This document shows positions 41,882-51,126 of a stretch of 64,000 nucleotides of DNA, in pieces. The translations under genes were made by a program, and so were the position numbers. The notes beneath the pieces are model-generated. The model was not told the DNA's origin. It saw nothing but the letters and a program-made list of their open reading frames with translations, and searched no databases. Position 1 is the first letter of the stretch. Every line of letters begins with the position of its first letter. Source of the DNA: Thermoguttaceae bacterium (GTDB taxonomy: Bacteria > Planctomycetota > Planctomycetia > Pirellulales > Thermoguttaceae); assembly GCA_028695965.1 (NCBI GenBank), contig JAQVHZ010000008.1, positions 1-64,000 of the forward strand. The letters run 5' to 3'.

Positions 41882-41921
41882 GAGCCGCAACGCCCTTAAG
41901 TTCGCAAGGGAATTGCGGCTC
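41882..41921. terminator. Hairpin between tRNA-Val and the LolD-like gene
   Basis: GAGCCGCAA at 41882-41890 pairs with TTGCGGCTC at 41913-41921, with an inner CCCTT/AAGGG stem. It is followed by a weakly T-rich stretch on the plus strand, so it is a terminator candidate for the tRNA or for the convergent ABC gene. Confidence 0.6.
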
Positions 41922-41952
41922 TTGATCTTTACGCTGCGAATTCTCTGAGAAC

Positions 41953-42663
41953 TCAAACTTTGTGCGCTTCGAGTTCGTGTTCTTGCTCTTCGAGCTTTTG
42001 TTTTGCAATCAGGTTGACGTCGGCGAGCTGGTCGACGCGGTCGAATTGGCCGGCGACGGCGGGCGAGTGCGTTACCAAGATGAGCGCGACGTTTTCGTCG
42101 CGGCACGTGTCGCGCAGCATATCGACGACGAGCTGCTGATTGCCGACGTCGACGTTCGCCGTCGGTTCGTCGGCTAAGACGAGCTTCGGCTTGTTCGCAA
42201 GCGCGCGCGCTACGGAAACGCGCTGTTGTTCGCCGACGCTCATCTGACCCGGCTTATGGTGGAGACGATGACCGAGACCGACCCGTTCGAGAAGGTTGAT
42301 CGCGCGTTTGCGGTCGTGCCCGCGCCCGGCAAACGACATGCCGAGCTGAACGTTTTCGAGCGCCGTGAAACCGGGAAGGAGGTTGAACGTTTGGAAAACG
42401 TAGCCGATGCGCCGAGCGCGGAATTGATCTCGTTCCGATTCGTTCAAAATCGCGGTGTTCCAGCCGTCGATGAGAACTTGACCGGACGTCGGGCGCAAAA
42501 TGCCCGCGATGATGTGCAGCAGCGTCGTCTTGCCGCAGCCGCTCGGCCCGACAACGACGACTTGTTCGCCGGCGTCGACGCTCCAACGAGGAACGTCTAA
42601 GATCGGAAGATCGCCCCCGTCGGGTTCCTTGTACGATTTCTTTAAATTCTTAAGCTCAAGCAT
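41953..42663 (-). CDS. LolD/MacB-type ABC transporter ATP-binding protein
   Basis: A 236-residue protein. Walker A GPSGCGKTTLL, Q-loop GYVFQTFNLLPGFTALENVQLGM, signature MSVGEQQRVSVARAL (S-V-G-E-Q replacing the usual S-G-G-E-Q), Walker B LVLADEPTANVD and switch LVTHSPAV. FQTFNLLPGFTALENV is characteristic of LolD/MacB/FtsE-like ATPases that pair with FtsX-type permeases for lipoprotein release or efflux. No permease gene is adjacent, so it is an orphan here. A promoter lies about 85 bp upstream. Confidence 0.88.
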   Translation of the reverse strand: MLELKNLKKSYKEPDGGDLPILDVPRWSVDAGEQVVVVGPSGCGKTTLLHIIAGILRPTSGQVLIDGWNTAILNESERDQFRARRIGYVFQTFNLLPGFTALENVQLGMSFAGRGHDRKRAINLLERVGLGHRLHHKPGQMSVGEQQRVSVARALANKPKLVLADEPTANVDVGNQQLVVDMLRDTCRDENVALILVTHSPAVAGQFDRVDQLADVNLIAKQKLEEQEHELEAHKV

Positions 42664-42747
42664 CTCGCGTGTCTCGTGGTTCAGGTTAATTCGCTGGTAG
42701 GACGCGCCGGCGCTCCGACGCGCTCGTGTTAGACGAGTTTCCTGCGT

Positions 42748-42776
42748 ATTCTATCCTATTTTGTCATTTTTTTCAA
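42748..42776 (-). promoter_or_regulatory. Predicted promoter of the LolD-like ATPase gene
   Basis: Minus-strand -35 TTGAAA (42771-42776), 17 bp, -10 TAGAAT (42748-42753). Confidence 0.65.
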
Positions 42777-43007
42777 GAGTTTTTTACATTTTGGCGCTTT
42801 TCGAATAAGTTTTCTTAAAAGAACGCCGAAAAGCTAACAGTAGTTGCCTATTTTTCCTATTTTGTTTTATTAAAATATACGGATTATAAGGGCGCTTGCG
42901 ATGAAACTTTGCGGGGAGTTCTCCGTCTAACAAAGCTGTTAGACTGTTTGTTCTGGCCAAGCGTTTCGGTTTTTTGGAAATTTAACGATTATTACAAGTT
43001 GAAGCAA
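42777..43007. other. AT-rich intergenic region
   Basis: This AT-rich stretch between divergent promoters contains no recognisable gene or repeat. It is followed by the promoter and leader of the giant cyclophilin gene. Confidence 0.35.
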
Positions 43008-43036
43008 TTGACGTCTGGCGCTAAAATAGCTAAAAA
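43008..43036 (+). promoter_or_regulatory. Predicted promoter of the giant cyclophilin gene
   Basis: -35 TTGACG (43008-43013), 17 bp, -10 TAAAAA (43031-43036). A start near 43043 would give a leader of about 125 bases and rules out the TTG at 43049 as the main start codon. Confidence 0.5.
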
Positions 43037-43168
43037 GCGTAAGGCTTTTTGAATAAACATAGGCGCAAAACGTGGGAATTGAGAATTTTCCCATTTTACG
43101 TTAGTGAAAGCGCGGCTTGGCGTCGCGCGCGTGTCGCGGTCCTCGGGCCGCTCGGAAGGAATTGGACC

Positions 43169-46100
43169 ATGAGTTTTTCGTCGAAAATCAAAGAATTATC
43201 CGGTAAATCTCTGCTCGCGAAAGTCCGCGAAGAACGGCGCCGCAACAACCTGAAGGCGTCGGCGCGCCGACGCGTCTTCGAAGCTCTGGAACAACGCCAG
43301 ATGCTCGACGCGGCGTCCCTCTATGAAACGCTGCCCGAAGTGATCACGATCGCCGACCCCGATTCCTATCATTACGCGTACGAAGGCAAGCCGCTCGATT
43401 TCATCGACACGAGTTCTGTTGAAGGCCTCACCGCTTCCTTTGTCGCAGGGAACCAAGTCGCGTTCACGATCATGAAGACGTCGACTGAAGGCGTCGTTTC
43501 GTCTCTCGGCGAAGTCGTCGTTCAGCTCTTCAGTTCCGAAGGCGAAGCGCCCAATTCCAGCTCGCGATTCATGCAGCTCGTGAACGACGACTACTACGAA
43601 GGCTTGACGTTCCACCGCATCATCAAAGACTTTATGTTCCAAGGCGGTTCGAGCGACGGCTACGGTTTCGAAGGTTCCGAACTCGGTTCGATCGCCGACG
43701 AACATTCCGATCTGTTGACGCACAGCTCCCGCGGAATCGTCGCGTTTGCCAACTCCGGGTCTAATTCGAGCAACGCTCAATTCTATATCACTTTCGATTC
43801 TGCCGATTGGCTCGACAACGGCTACAACGTCTTCGGTTACGTCGTGGACGGCTACGACGTGATCGCCGCGATGGAAGACGCGGCGACGCATACGGTCGAC
43901 CACCCGACGCGAACGACGATAGACCCGGAAACCGGCCAAACCATACCGTATCCTGTCGAAGACTTCCCGGTCGAAACGTATAAGATCGCCAATATGCGCG
44001 TCGTCGTTCCGGACGATGTGTCGCAAAGCGCGCTGCGCGTCGTCGCCGCCGAGGGCGCCTCGGGCAAGACGTCCCTTGCGTTCACGTCGACGACTGCCGA
44101 CGACGAATTGAAGTTCCAAGAGACGACTATCTACGTCGGCCAAAGCGGACTCTACGAGTATATCGCCGATTCGCTTGCGAAAACAGATTTTGAATTTACG
44201 GCGGGCGAAACGGTTGAAGTCCACCTTCCCAAATCGTTTGGCGGCTACGCCGTTCAATATACGGTTACGCCCGCGGTGGAACCCCAAGGTTACACAATCC
44301 AAGCGGCCGACGCGACTTATGCCGATTTCAGCCTGGTTACGACCCCCGCCGCCGGGCAGTTCACGACCCTGACGATCAAGGCGTCCCTTTCCAACGGCGT
44401 AACGACTTCGATCGACCAACAAATCTTTATTTCCCCGTCGAAACCGACCGTCCAACTGCAAAGCTCCGCAACGACGAAAGTCGGCGAGCTGAACGAAGAC
44501 GTCAAGATTATTTCAAGCAACCTTGCGCCGTCGCCCCTTGAAATTGCCGTCTCTTTCCCGAGCCTCGATCCTGGAACGTCGACGGAAACGCCGATCAACC
44601 TCTTCATCGACGGGTCGGAATACGCGTTTACGCTGAAGTCCCACAACTACAACACGGAAACGCAAATCGATTCGTACGTGCTCTCGGTCCAGCTCAAAGA
44701 CTCGCAAGCGCTCGCCGACGGCATGCACACGTTGTCCGTGCGCCAATTCATTCCGATCGACCGCGTTATGGATCACGAACGCTTGTTCAGTGAAACCGTC
44801 ATTCTTGACGTGATGGTCGACACGCAGCCGCTCCACTTTGTCGAAGCGACGAAGACGTTCGATATCAACGTCGACGACGTCGGCTTGTATCAGCTCCATA
44901 CGAACAAGGCGGACGAAGACGGCGTCGAACGTTCCGATATCACATTCTCGCTTGCCGAACCGGACGCCGGGCCGCGCTTCATCTCGCTCACGGAATATGG
45001 CGTCTTGAGCTGGCAAGACGTTACGAACGACGACTGCGGTCTCTACTACGTCGACGTGAACGCCGTCGACGCGCTCGGCAATAAGGCGACGATGAAGCTG
45101 ACCTTGAACGTCGGCTACGTGCCCGTCTTTGAAAATATCGAACCGCTCGACGCCACGACCGGCCAAAAACTCGAAGCAATGATCGTTGCGACCGTGCCGA
45201 GCGCCGAAGAGGTCGATATGAAATACGAACTCGTTGGAGACGACCTGCCCGCGGGCATGGAGATCAACGCCGCGACCGGTAAGCTCGAGTGGAACGTGCC
45301 CGAGAATTATTTCACCAACAATGAGATTAAGCTGCAAAAGACGGAAATTGTCGTAAAAGCGACGTCCCAGCTTGAAGGGCAAGACGGAACGGTCGTCGAC
45401 GGGTATTCGACTGAAAAGACGATCCCGCTCACAATCAACAACGCGCTCTTCGAAGCCGAAGGAGGCGCGCCGGTATGGACCGACGTCCCCGACCAGACGA
45501 CTGAGCCAGGCGCCGTCTTTACCGTCAACCTGCACGCGACCGTCGAAGGCGACAAGGCGATTCTCTACGAACTGAGGCTCGCGCCGGAAACCATGACGAT
45601 CGACGCGGAAACCGGAAAGATTACTTGGAACGTCCCGGAAGATTTCTTCGCGTCCGACGCGACTCAATCGCAAACGCTGACGATCGAAGCTCAAGCGACT
45701 GCGATCGTCAGTTCCGACGGCTCCGCGGTCAACTATGGCGCGTCCTCGACGAAGACGTTCCTGCTGACGGTTACGAATCCGGAGTTCGTCGATTACGCGC
45801 CGGAATTTTCCGAGCTGGACGTCTCTGAAACGACGACCGGCGCGACGTATGTCGGCACGATTTCCGCCAGCGACCCGAACGAGCTTGCGGACCGCGTCGC
45901 TCTTGAACTGGTTGGAACCGATTATCCTGCAGGGCTCGACTTCGACGCGCAGACGGGCAAGATCACGTGGAGCATCCCGAGCAACTATCTCAACACGTGG
46001 ATCGCTTATCGCGTAGTGAGCGTCAAGATCAAGGCGACCGAACAATTCGCCGACGGCGAAGGCGGCTATGACGACGGTCTAAGTTCCGAACAAACTTTCG

Positions 46101-47884
46101 AAATTCGCGTTGCGAACGAAGGATTCAACCCTGAAACGTCAGTCGCGCCCGTCTGGAAGCCGATCGCCGATCAAACGGTCGCGGCGGGCCAGACCTTCAC
46201 GCTCGGCGTCTCCGCCACCGTTGGAGACCTGCCCGGCGAACACGACACGGAGCTCGATGACGACGATGAAGAAGGCGACGACGTCGACGTCGGCGGCGAC
46301 GCGCCCCAAGACGACAAAGAATTCGAAATTGCTTACGCAATCGTCGGAACGAAGCCCGAAGGCATGACGATCAATTCCAAGACGGGCGTGATTTCGTGGG
46401 ACGTCCCCGCGAACTACTTCACCGAGAACGACAAGTCCGCGACGATCGAGATTGGGCTCAAAGCGACGACGATTTTAGACGAAGACGGTCTGATCGCCGA
46501 CTACGGCGATTCCTCGACGACGTCCTTCAAGTTGACGATTACGAATCCGAATTTCGTCGACAAAGGTCCTGAATTCGAAGAACTCGAAACGATTACCGCT
46601 CAGACTGGCGCGACCTATACCGCGACGATCTCCGCAACTGACCCCGAAGGGCTTGCTGATAGAATCGTTTACGAACTCGTCGGAGACGACTACCCCGCTA
46701 GCTTTAATTTCGACGCCGCAACCGGTACGATCACGTGGGATATTCCCGCCGATTATCTCGCGACGAACGTCGCCGCGCAGACCTTCTCCTTCACCATTAA
46801 AGCGACGGAGCAATACGAACAGGAGAACGGGCAATATGCCAACGGCGCTTCGACCGAAAAAACCTTTGGCATAATGGTCGCCAACGCCGCGTATGAAGAC
46901 GAAGTTACGGTGAGTCCGGTCTTCGAGCCGATCAGTCCGCAAAAGGTTACCGCAGGTCAGACCTTCGAACTTACCGTCGTCGCTACCGCCACTGGGACCA
47001 AAGTTGTTACGACGGAAAAAGAGGACGGTTCGACCGAACAGAAAGTGGAAACGATCAACTACGGCGTCGAATACTCGCTTGGCGACGACGCGCCCGAAGG
47101 CATGACGATCAACGCCGAGACCGGCAAGATCACGTGGGCGGTCGCCGAAGATTATTTCGATTCCCACGCGGAAGCTAACGACAAAATTACGATTACCGTC
47201 AACGCGAAGACGATCGTCAGCGAGACCGACGTCGCCGTCAATTACGGAGGTTCCGCGTCGACGTCCTTCGAATTGACGATCTCGAATCCCAATTACGATC
47301 CGGGGTACGCCAGCTGGCAGGAATGGTTCGACGCGTGGGTCGGAGCGACTCAAGCTCGATACGACAGCCATTCGGCGAACCTTACCAACTACTTGAACGC
47401 GTATCTGCAAGCGATCGAAACGCGTAAGACGGACCTGGCTTCCGCGAAAGCGGATTACGCGGCCGGCAGGAAGACGCTGACCGAGTTCCTGCAAGCGCGC
47501 GAAGAAGCCGTTTCCGACTTCAACGAAACAGTAGCCGACGCGCGCGACACGCTCGTCGAGAACGACGCGCAAGCCGACCAAGAATATTTCGATACGATCA
47601 GCTCGCTGAACAGCGCCTTCGACAACCTGGCGTCGAAAGAAGATTTCGCTAAGCCCGGAAACGTTAAGCAAGAAGCCCAAGAAGCCGCCGATAACGCCGT
47701 GAGAGAAAGCGTCGCGCGCGCGACGGGCTCCTCTAACTTCCGATTTACCCGTAAGACGAACGCCGCGAGCGTCGCGACCAACTTGACTTCCGTCTTGAAA
47801 CTTTGGCGCGACGGGTATTCGTATAGTACCGTTTACGACGAAGTCTATTCCGATAAACTCTTCACCGATTATATTGGCGACTAA
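43169..47884 (+). CDS. Giant exported cyclophilin with LEPR-XLL-like motif and Ig-like (He_PIG) repeats
   Basis: 1571 residues from ATG 43169 (ribosome site AAGGA); an earlier in-frame TTG at 43049 is unlikely. Residues 39-46 (ALEQRQML) match the planctomycete LEPR-XLL sorting-type motif. A cyclophilin-type peptidyl-prolyl isomerase domain follows (~residues 85-240): FHRIIKDFMFQGG near 149-161 and NSGSNSSNAQFYIT, so the active-site Arg and the FMxQGG core are present. From about 640 on there are six to seven repeats with the pattern (P)xG(M/L)x(I/F)(N/D)xxTGxxxWxVPxxY(F/L), typical of Ig-like He_PIG domains, and an acidic loop (DDDDEEGDD) in one. The last ~170 residues form a coiled coil (EWFDAWVGATQARYDSHSANL...). 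It is probably a surface protein. A conventional signal peptide is not evident. Confidence 0.85.
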   Translation: MSFSSKIKELSGKSLLAKVREERRRNNLKASARRRVFEALEQRQMLDAASLYETLPEVITIADPDSYHYAYEGKPLDFIDTSSVEGLTASFVAGNQVAFTIMKTSTEGVVSSLGEVVVQLFSSEGEAPNSSSRFMQLVNDDYYEGLTFHRIIKDFMFQGGSSDGYGFEGSELGSIADEHSDLLTHSSRGIVAFANSGSNSSNAQFYITFDSADWLDNGYNVFGYVVDGYDVIAAMEDAATHTVDHPTRTTIDPETGQTIPYPVEDFPVETYKIANMRVVVPDDVSQSALRVVAAEGASGKTSLAFTSTTADDELKFQETTIYVGQSGLYEYIADSLAKTDFEFTAGETVEVHLPKSFGGYAVQYTVTPAVEPQGYTIQAADATYADFSLVTTPAAGQFTTLTIKASLSNGVTTSIDQQIFISPSKPTVQLQSSATTKVGELNEDVKIISSNLAPSPLEIAVSFPSLDPGTSTETPINLFIDGSEYAFTLKSHNYNTETQIDSYVLSVQLKDSQALADGMHTLSVRQFIPIDRVMDHERLFSETVILDVMVDTQPLHFVEATKTFDINVDDVGLYQLHTNKADEDGVERSDITFSLAEPDAGPRFISLTEYGVLSWQDVTNDDCGLYYVDVNAVDALGNKATMKLTLNVGYVPVFENIEPLDATTGQKLEAMIVATVPSAEEVDMKYELVGDDLPAGMEINAATGKLEWNVPENYFTNNEIKLQKTEIVVKATSQLEGQDGTVVDGYSTEKTIPLTINNALFEAEGGAPVWTDVPDQTTEPGAVFTVNLHATVEGDKAILYELRLAPETMTIDAETGKITWNVPEDFFASDATQSQTLTIEAQATAIVSSDGSAVNYGASSTKTFLLTVTNPEFVDYAPEFSELDVSETTTGATYVGTISASDPNELADRVALELVGTDYPAGLDFDAQTGKITWSIPSNYLNTWIAYRVVSVKIKATEQFADGEGGYDDGLSSEQTFEIRVANEGFNPETSVAPVWKPIADQTVAAGQTFTLGVSATVGDLPGEHDTELDDDDEEGDDVDVGGDAPQDDKEFEIAYAIVGTKPEGMTINSKTGVISWDVPANYFTENDKSATIEIGLKATTILDEDGLIADYGDSSTTSFKLTITNPNFVDKGPEFEELETITAQTGATYTATISATDPEGLADRIVYELVGDDYPASFNFDAATGTITWDIPADYLATNVAAQTFSFTIKATEQYEQENGQYANGASTEKTFGIMVANAAYEDEVTVSPVFEPISPQKVTAGQTFELTVVATATGTKVVTTEKEDGSTEQKVETINYGVEYSLGDDAPEGMTINAETGKITWAVAEDYFDSHAEANDKITITVNAKTIVSETDVAVNYGGSASTSFELTISNPNYDPGYASWQEWFDAWVGATQARYDSHSANLTNYLNAYLQAIETRKTDLASAKADYAAGRKTLTEFLQAREEAVSDFNETVADARDTLVENDAQADQEYFDTISSLNSAFDNLASKEDFAKPGNVKQEAQEAADNAVRESVARATGSSNFRFTRKTNAASVATNLTSVLKLWRDGYSYSTVYDEVYSDKLFTDYIGD

Positions 47885-47945
47885 GCGTCGTAAGGCGACA
47901 AGGAAGCCGCGTCTGACCGCGCGGCGCGGTCGGGAAGACAAAAAG

Positions 47946-47985
47946 AAAGCCGGCGTTCGTCATTCGTTCGACGAACGCCGGCTTT
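47946..47985. terminator. Strong hairpin between the cyclophilin and SDR genes
   Basis: A 16 bp perfect stem (AAAGCCGGCGTTCGTC with its complement) and an 8-base loop. On the minus strand it is followed by TTTCTTTTTG, so it best terminates the SDR gene but can serve both convergent genes. Confidence 0.85.
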
Positions 47986-48032
47986 GTCGTATGTCCTTAG
48001 AACGGCGAATCGCCGAACGAAGCCGCTCCAAT

Positions 48033-48821
48033 TTAGAACCAGCTGCAGGTGAATCCGCCGTCGACGTAGAGCGGGGCGCCGGTGATGTAGCTACCCGCCT
48101 TCTTAGCGAGAAGCAGGATCGCCGCGCCGACGAGCTCGTTCGGATCGCCGTAACGGCGCATCGGGGTGCCGTTCATGATGTTTTCCACGCGCTTTTCGTC
48201 GAGCAGCTTGCGGTTCTGTTCGGCGGGAAAGAAGCCGGGGCAAATCGCGTTGCAGCGGATCCCTTGCGTTCCGAATTCTTGCGCGATGTTGCGCGTAAGG
48301 TTGACGACGGCCGCCTTGCTTGCGGCGTACGCAAAGACGCGCGAGAGCGGTCGCGCCGAGTTGACGCTCCCTATATTCAAAATGGAACCGCCGTCTTTAT
48401 TCTTGAGCATCGCTTCAATGAAGACCTGGCACGCCGTCATCGTTCCTTTGAGGTTGACGGCCAGGATTTTGTCCCATTGGTCGCCGTCGACCTCGAGGAA
48501 ATTGTTCCCAACGTTGATACCGGCGCAGTTGACGAGCATATCGACTTGACCGGTGAGCGCGAGCGCCGCGTCGCGAAGTTCGAGAAGAGAGGCTTTGTCG
48601 GTAACGTCGACCGTTTTGTAGATTGCTTCGACGCCCTCCGCTTCGAGCTTTGCGACCGCCGACTTGCACGCGTCGTCGCTCACGTCGGCGACGACAATTT
48701 TCGCGCCGTTTCTGCCTAAGCCGGTCGAAAGGCAGAGCCCGAGCGCGCCGGCGCCCCCGATGACGACCGCGACTTGTCCTTGCATGCCAAAAAGATCTTG
48801 TAAGAATGTAGCGTTATCCAT
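48033..48821 (-). CDS. SDR family oxidoreductase
   Basis: A 262-residue classical short-chain dehydrogenase/reductase. The nucleotide motif is IGGAGALG (21-28), NCAG is at 98-101, the catalytic Ser is in NIGSVNS (about 152), and Y165-x-x-x-K169 is the catalytic pair. It is close to family length. The substrate is unknown; the GxxxGxG variant GGAGALG and the PGFFPAEQN segment are seen in SDRs acting on sugar acids such as D-mannonate or fructuronate, but that is only a suggestion. The start at 48821 has an AGGA ribosome site. It is transcribed in the same direction as panD, 103 bp downstream of it. Confidence 0.9.
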   Translation of the reverse strand: MDNATFLQDLFGMQGQVAVVIGGAGALGLCLSTGLGRNGAKIVVADVSDDACKSAVAKLEAEGVEAIYKTVDVTDKASLLELRDAALALTGQVDMLVNCAGINVGNNFLEVDGDQWDKILAVNLKGTMTACQVFIEAMLKNKDGGSILNIGSVNSARPLSRVFAYAASKAAVVNLTRNIAQEFGTQGIRCNAICPGFFPAEQNRKLLDEKRVENIMNGTPMRRYGDPNELVGAAILLLAKKAGSYITGAPLYVDGGFTCSWF

Positions 48822-48924
48822 TTTCGTTCCTAGGGTAATAGAGTGTTGGAAGCGTCCTCCAACGCCTCGGGCGACGGCGCGCTTTCGGCGTCGTTGGACT
48901 TTGCGTTTGGACGCCGAAACGGCG

Positions 48925-49272
48925 TCATTTTACGCGGTTTTGAGCGTCGACTTTAACGATCGTCGCCTTATAGTTCTGCAGTTCCGATTCTTCATATTCG
49001 GCGTAGGATATAATAACGAGCACGTCGCCCTTATAGCCTAGACGCGCCGCCGGACCGTTCAGCATGACGGTTCCAGAGCCTGCCGGCGCTTCGATCGCAT
49101 AAGTTTCGAGCCGGCTCCCGTTGTTGACGTTCAAGACGTGAACGAGTTCGCCCGGAAGAATGTCGGCCGCTTGCAGCAAGTTCGTGTCGATCGAGACGCT
49201 TCCCTCGTATTCAAGATTGCATTCGGTCAGGGTTGCGCGATGGATCTTCGATTTCAACATAGTGCGTCGCAT
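48925..49272 (-). CDS. panD: Aspartate 1-decarboxylase
   Basis: 115 residues from ATG 49272 (MRRTMLKSKIHRATLT), matching the canonical start of the enzyme; the longer frame upstream is rejected. It makes beta-alanine from aspartate for pantothenate and CoA. The self-processing site is YEGSVSID with Gly24-Ser25 exactly in the standard position, so cleavage to the pyruvoyl enzyme should occur. N-terminal K9/H11, Y58-type and NGPAAR segments are present. No other pan gene is adjacent. The C-terminus (KVDAQNRVK) is of normal length. Confidence 0.95.
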   Translation of the reverse strand: MRRTMLKSKIHRATLTECNLEYEGSVSIDTNLLQAADILPGELVHVLNVNNGSRLETYAIEAPAGSGTVMLNGPAARLGYKGDVLVIISYAEYEESELQNYKATIVKVDAQNRVK

Positions 49273-49580
49273 GACGAAAACTTTTTCCTTTATTCTGGAT
49301 GATCTCGAGCGTAATCGCGGCAAAACGGTCGCCTGTCGAGCGCCTTGCTTGCCGCGCGCCGACGTCAACGCTCCCCTCTATTATAACGCTCCGAGCCGTT
49401 TGACAAAGAGGAACGGCCGCGCTTGCGCGCAATTTCAACGAAAAAGAAGACGCCGTTTTAAGGATATTTTGCTATTTTTTTTCGATACGCTTGCAAATTG
49501 GGCGTCAAGAAGATAAAATCAAGCGAGGCTTGCGCCGGCATATTGACAACGAAATTTACTTTTGATGAGGTTAACGACAC
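49273..49580. other. Divergent intergenic region with two promoters
   Basis: It holds a minus-strand TTGTCA-15-TATAAT pair (49380-49406), a candidate panD promoter, and a plus-strand TTGCAA-17-TAAAAT pair (49491-49519), a candidate promoter for the next gene. No small gene was recognised. Confidence 0.5.
49491..49519 (+). promoter_or_regulatory. Predicted promoter of the J-like/MshEN gene
   Basis: -35 TTGCAA (49491-49496), 17 bp, -10 TAAAAT (49514-49519), about 60 bp upstream of the ATG. Confidence 0.5.
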
Positions 49581-50636
49581 ATGGCAAAAATTGACGTCTA
49601 TAAGGAGTGGCTGAAAATCGAGGCGCCGAACCGTCCGCTCAACTACTACCAGCTCCTGAAATTCAAAAATTTCGAAGACGACCCCGCCGTTATTCGTAAA
49701 CGTTACCGCGAACTGAACGCGCACGTTCGCAAATTTGCAACCGGCGATTATATCGAAGAGTCCCAAGCGCTCCTGAACGAACTCGCCAAGGCGATGCTCT
49801 GTTTGACCGACGCCGAACGGAAAGCGGAATACGACCACTCCCTTGGCCGTAAATTCGAAGGCGCCGACGAAACGGACGTCTACGGCAGACGCCCCCTCGA
49901 AACGATCTTGTTGAGCGATAATCTCGTTTCCCTCGAGCAGGTCAACAAAGCCAAGAGCTATGCGGAAGCCGTCGGGCTCGACCTGCATCAAGCGCTACTC
50001 CAGCAGAAAGGAATTGACGCCGAAACGGTGATGATCGCTTACGCCGAATCTGTCGGACTGCCGTTCGTCAATTTAGACGAAGTTCCGGTCGACGAATATT
50101 TCGTCCCCTTTATCAACCCGGTAACGGCGCGGCAGCATTCCTTTGTGCCCGTCATGTCCGATATGGGAAAACTAATTCTAGCGTCCCCGGAACCACTGGG
50201 GCTTGACGTTGAAGACGAGCTGCGCCTGTTGTTCAATATGCCCGTGCGGCGCGCCATCTGCATGACGAACCAAGTGAACGCGGCGATCGCGAAATACTAT
50301 CCGCGCGACGCAGTCCAACAGCGTTATGTCGGCGCCGAAGCCGCAGGCTCGGAGCCCGCCGCGGCGGCCAAGCCCGTAAAAGAGGCGAAAGAGAAAAAAG
50401 CAAGGTCGGAAAGAGCGGCGAAAGACGCGGTTGAAATGTCTGACGCCGCGAAAAAGTTCCGGATTAAGCTGACGATCATCTGCTTCAACATAGGCGTGAT
50501 GGTCGGCGCGTTCGGCACGTTTTTTGCAGTGAAAAACGCGGGCGGCGGCAAGATGGTTCTCGCCGGTTTGGTCCTCGGCGCGATCGCCGGGGCGGGCGGC
50601 TGGTTCTTTGCGCCTAAAGAGGTCGACGAAGAATAA
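49581..50636 (+). CDS. J-like domain and MshEN domain fusion membrane protein
   Basis: A 351-residue protein. Residues 1-90 are a J-like domain (YYQLLKFKNFEDDPAVIRKRYRELNAHVRKFATGD, then ESQALLNELAKAMLCLTDAERKAEYDHSL) without the HPD motif, so it probably does not stimulate Hsp70 and may be a docking module. Residues ~105-235 match the MshEN/GspE N-terminal domain (ILLSDNLVSLEQVNKAKSYAEAVGLDLHQALLQQKGID, then AYAESVGLPFVNL), which binds nucleotide or c-di-GMP in secretion ATPases. A Lys/Ala-rich linker and two membrane helices (about 296-320 and 326-345) end the protein. With gspK it hints at type II secretion or pilus regulation. The ribosome site is GAGG. Confidence 0.7.
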   Translation: MAKIDVYKEWLKIEAPNRPLNYYQLLKFKNFEDDPAVIRKRYRELNAHVRKFATGDYIEESQALLNELAKAMLCLTDAERKAEYDHSLGRKFEGADETDVYGRRPLETILLSDNLVSLEQVNKAKSYAEAVGLDLHQALLQQKGIDAETVMIAYAESVGLPFVNLDEVPVDEYFVPFINPVTARQHSFVPVMSDMGKLILASPEPLGLDVEDELRLLFNMPVRRAICMTNQVNAAIAKYYPRDAVQQRYVGAEAAGSEPAAAAKPVKEAKEKKARSERAAKDAVEMSDAAKKFRIKLTIICFNIGVMVGAFGTFFAVKNAGGGKMVLAGLVLGAIAGAGGWFFAPKEVDEE

Positions 50637-50652
50637 GCTCGCCGAACGCCTG

Positions 50653-50767
50653 TCATAGCGAAAACGCAATCTGCGCATTATCGTTCAGACTGCGTTTTTC
50701 TTGTCGGCGAATCTCGCTCTAACGCCGCTGTCAGTTCGGCGGCGGTTGGTCGGGGTCGGGTATTTCG
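50653..50767 (+). repeat. Direct repeat copy A (about 110 bp)
   Basis: This block, from TGTCATAGCG through the hairpin and GGCGAATCT to GGGGTCGGGTATTTCG, recurs imperfectly at 55625-55735 in the same orientation. Copy A has a 12-13 base insertion (about GCGGCGGTTGGTC) and a few substitutions. In the other copy the last part is the 3' end of the acidic protein gene, so copy A is a displaced fragment of that gene end plus terminator. Confidence 0.85.
50661..50699 (+). terminator. Terminator of the J-like/MshEN gene
   Basis: Stem AACGCA-TCTG/CAGA-TGCGTT with one mismatch and a T-run, about 25 bp after the stop. It belongs to the 110-bp repeat. Confidence 0.75.
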
Positions 50768-51126
50768 GCGAGGAGATGAAAAACAGCTTTGACGGCATGC
50801 CCGGCGGCGAAGAAATCTGCTTCGTCAGCGCCCCGAGCGCCGGACCGTGGTCGACCAAAGAAAAATTGGAAAATTGCGAGTTCTAAGCGCTTCCCAATAA
50901 GCGCGGCGCCTCCATGGCAAAGCCCAGAAAAAGAGCCGCGCGCATTCCAATACGCAAAAGAGTTCCGCCCTTCCTGTAGGCGCGGAACTCTTTGTCATTG
51001 ACAGACGGGGCTGTTCAATATCGAACTTGCCAACTTGCTAAGCCGTCACTTTTTTCCCTTTCATTCGTGTTCATTCGAGCGCCGCAGACGTTTTTCGGCG
51101 CCAAGTTATTTTGAATCTCTCTTTTA
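50768..51126. other. Accessory intergenic region with a hairpin
   Basis: No convincing gene. A 12 bp stem (AAAGAGTTCCGC/GCGGAACTCTTT, 50957-50993) with a 13-base loop is a terminator-like structure without an obvious parent gene. Small frames (for example 50701-50886) span the repeat and look accidental. Confidence 0.4.

Noticed and set aside
41953..42663. LolD-like ATPase as part of a lipoprotein-release operon
   Set aside because: No permease is adjacent and the gene is monocistronic, so the specific role is not assigned.
50701..50886. Short plus-strand frame in the direct repeat
   Set aside because: It spans the displaced repeat, which is a gene-end fragment on the other strand, so coding is unlikely.
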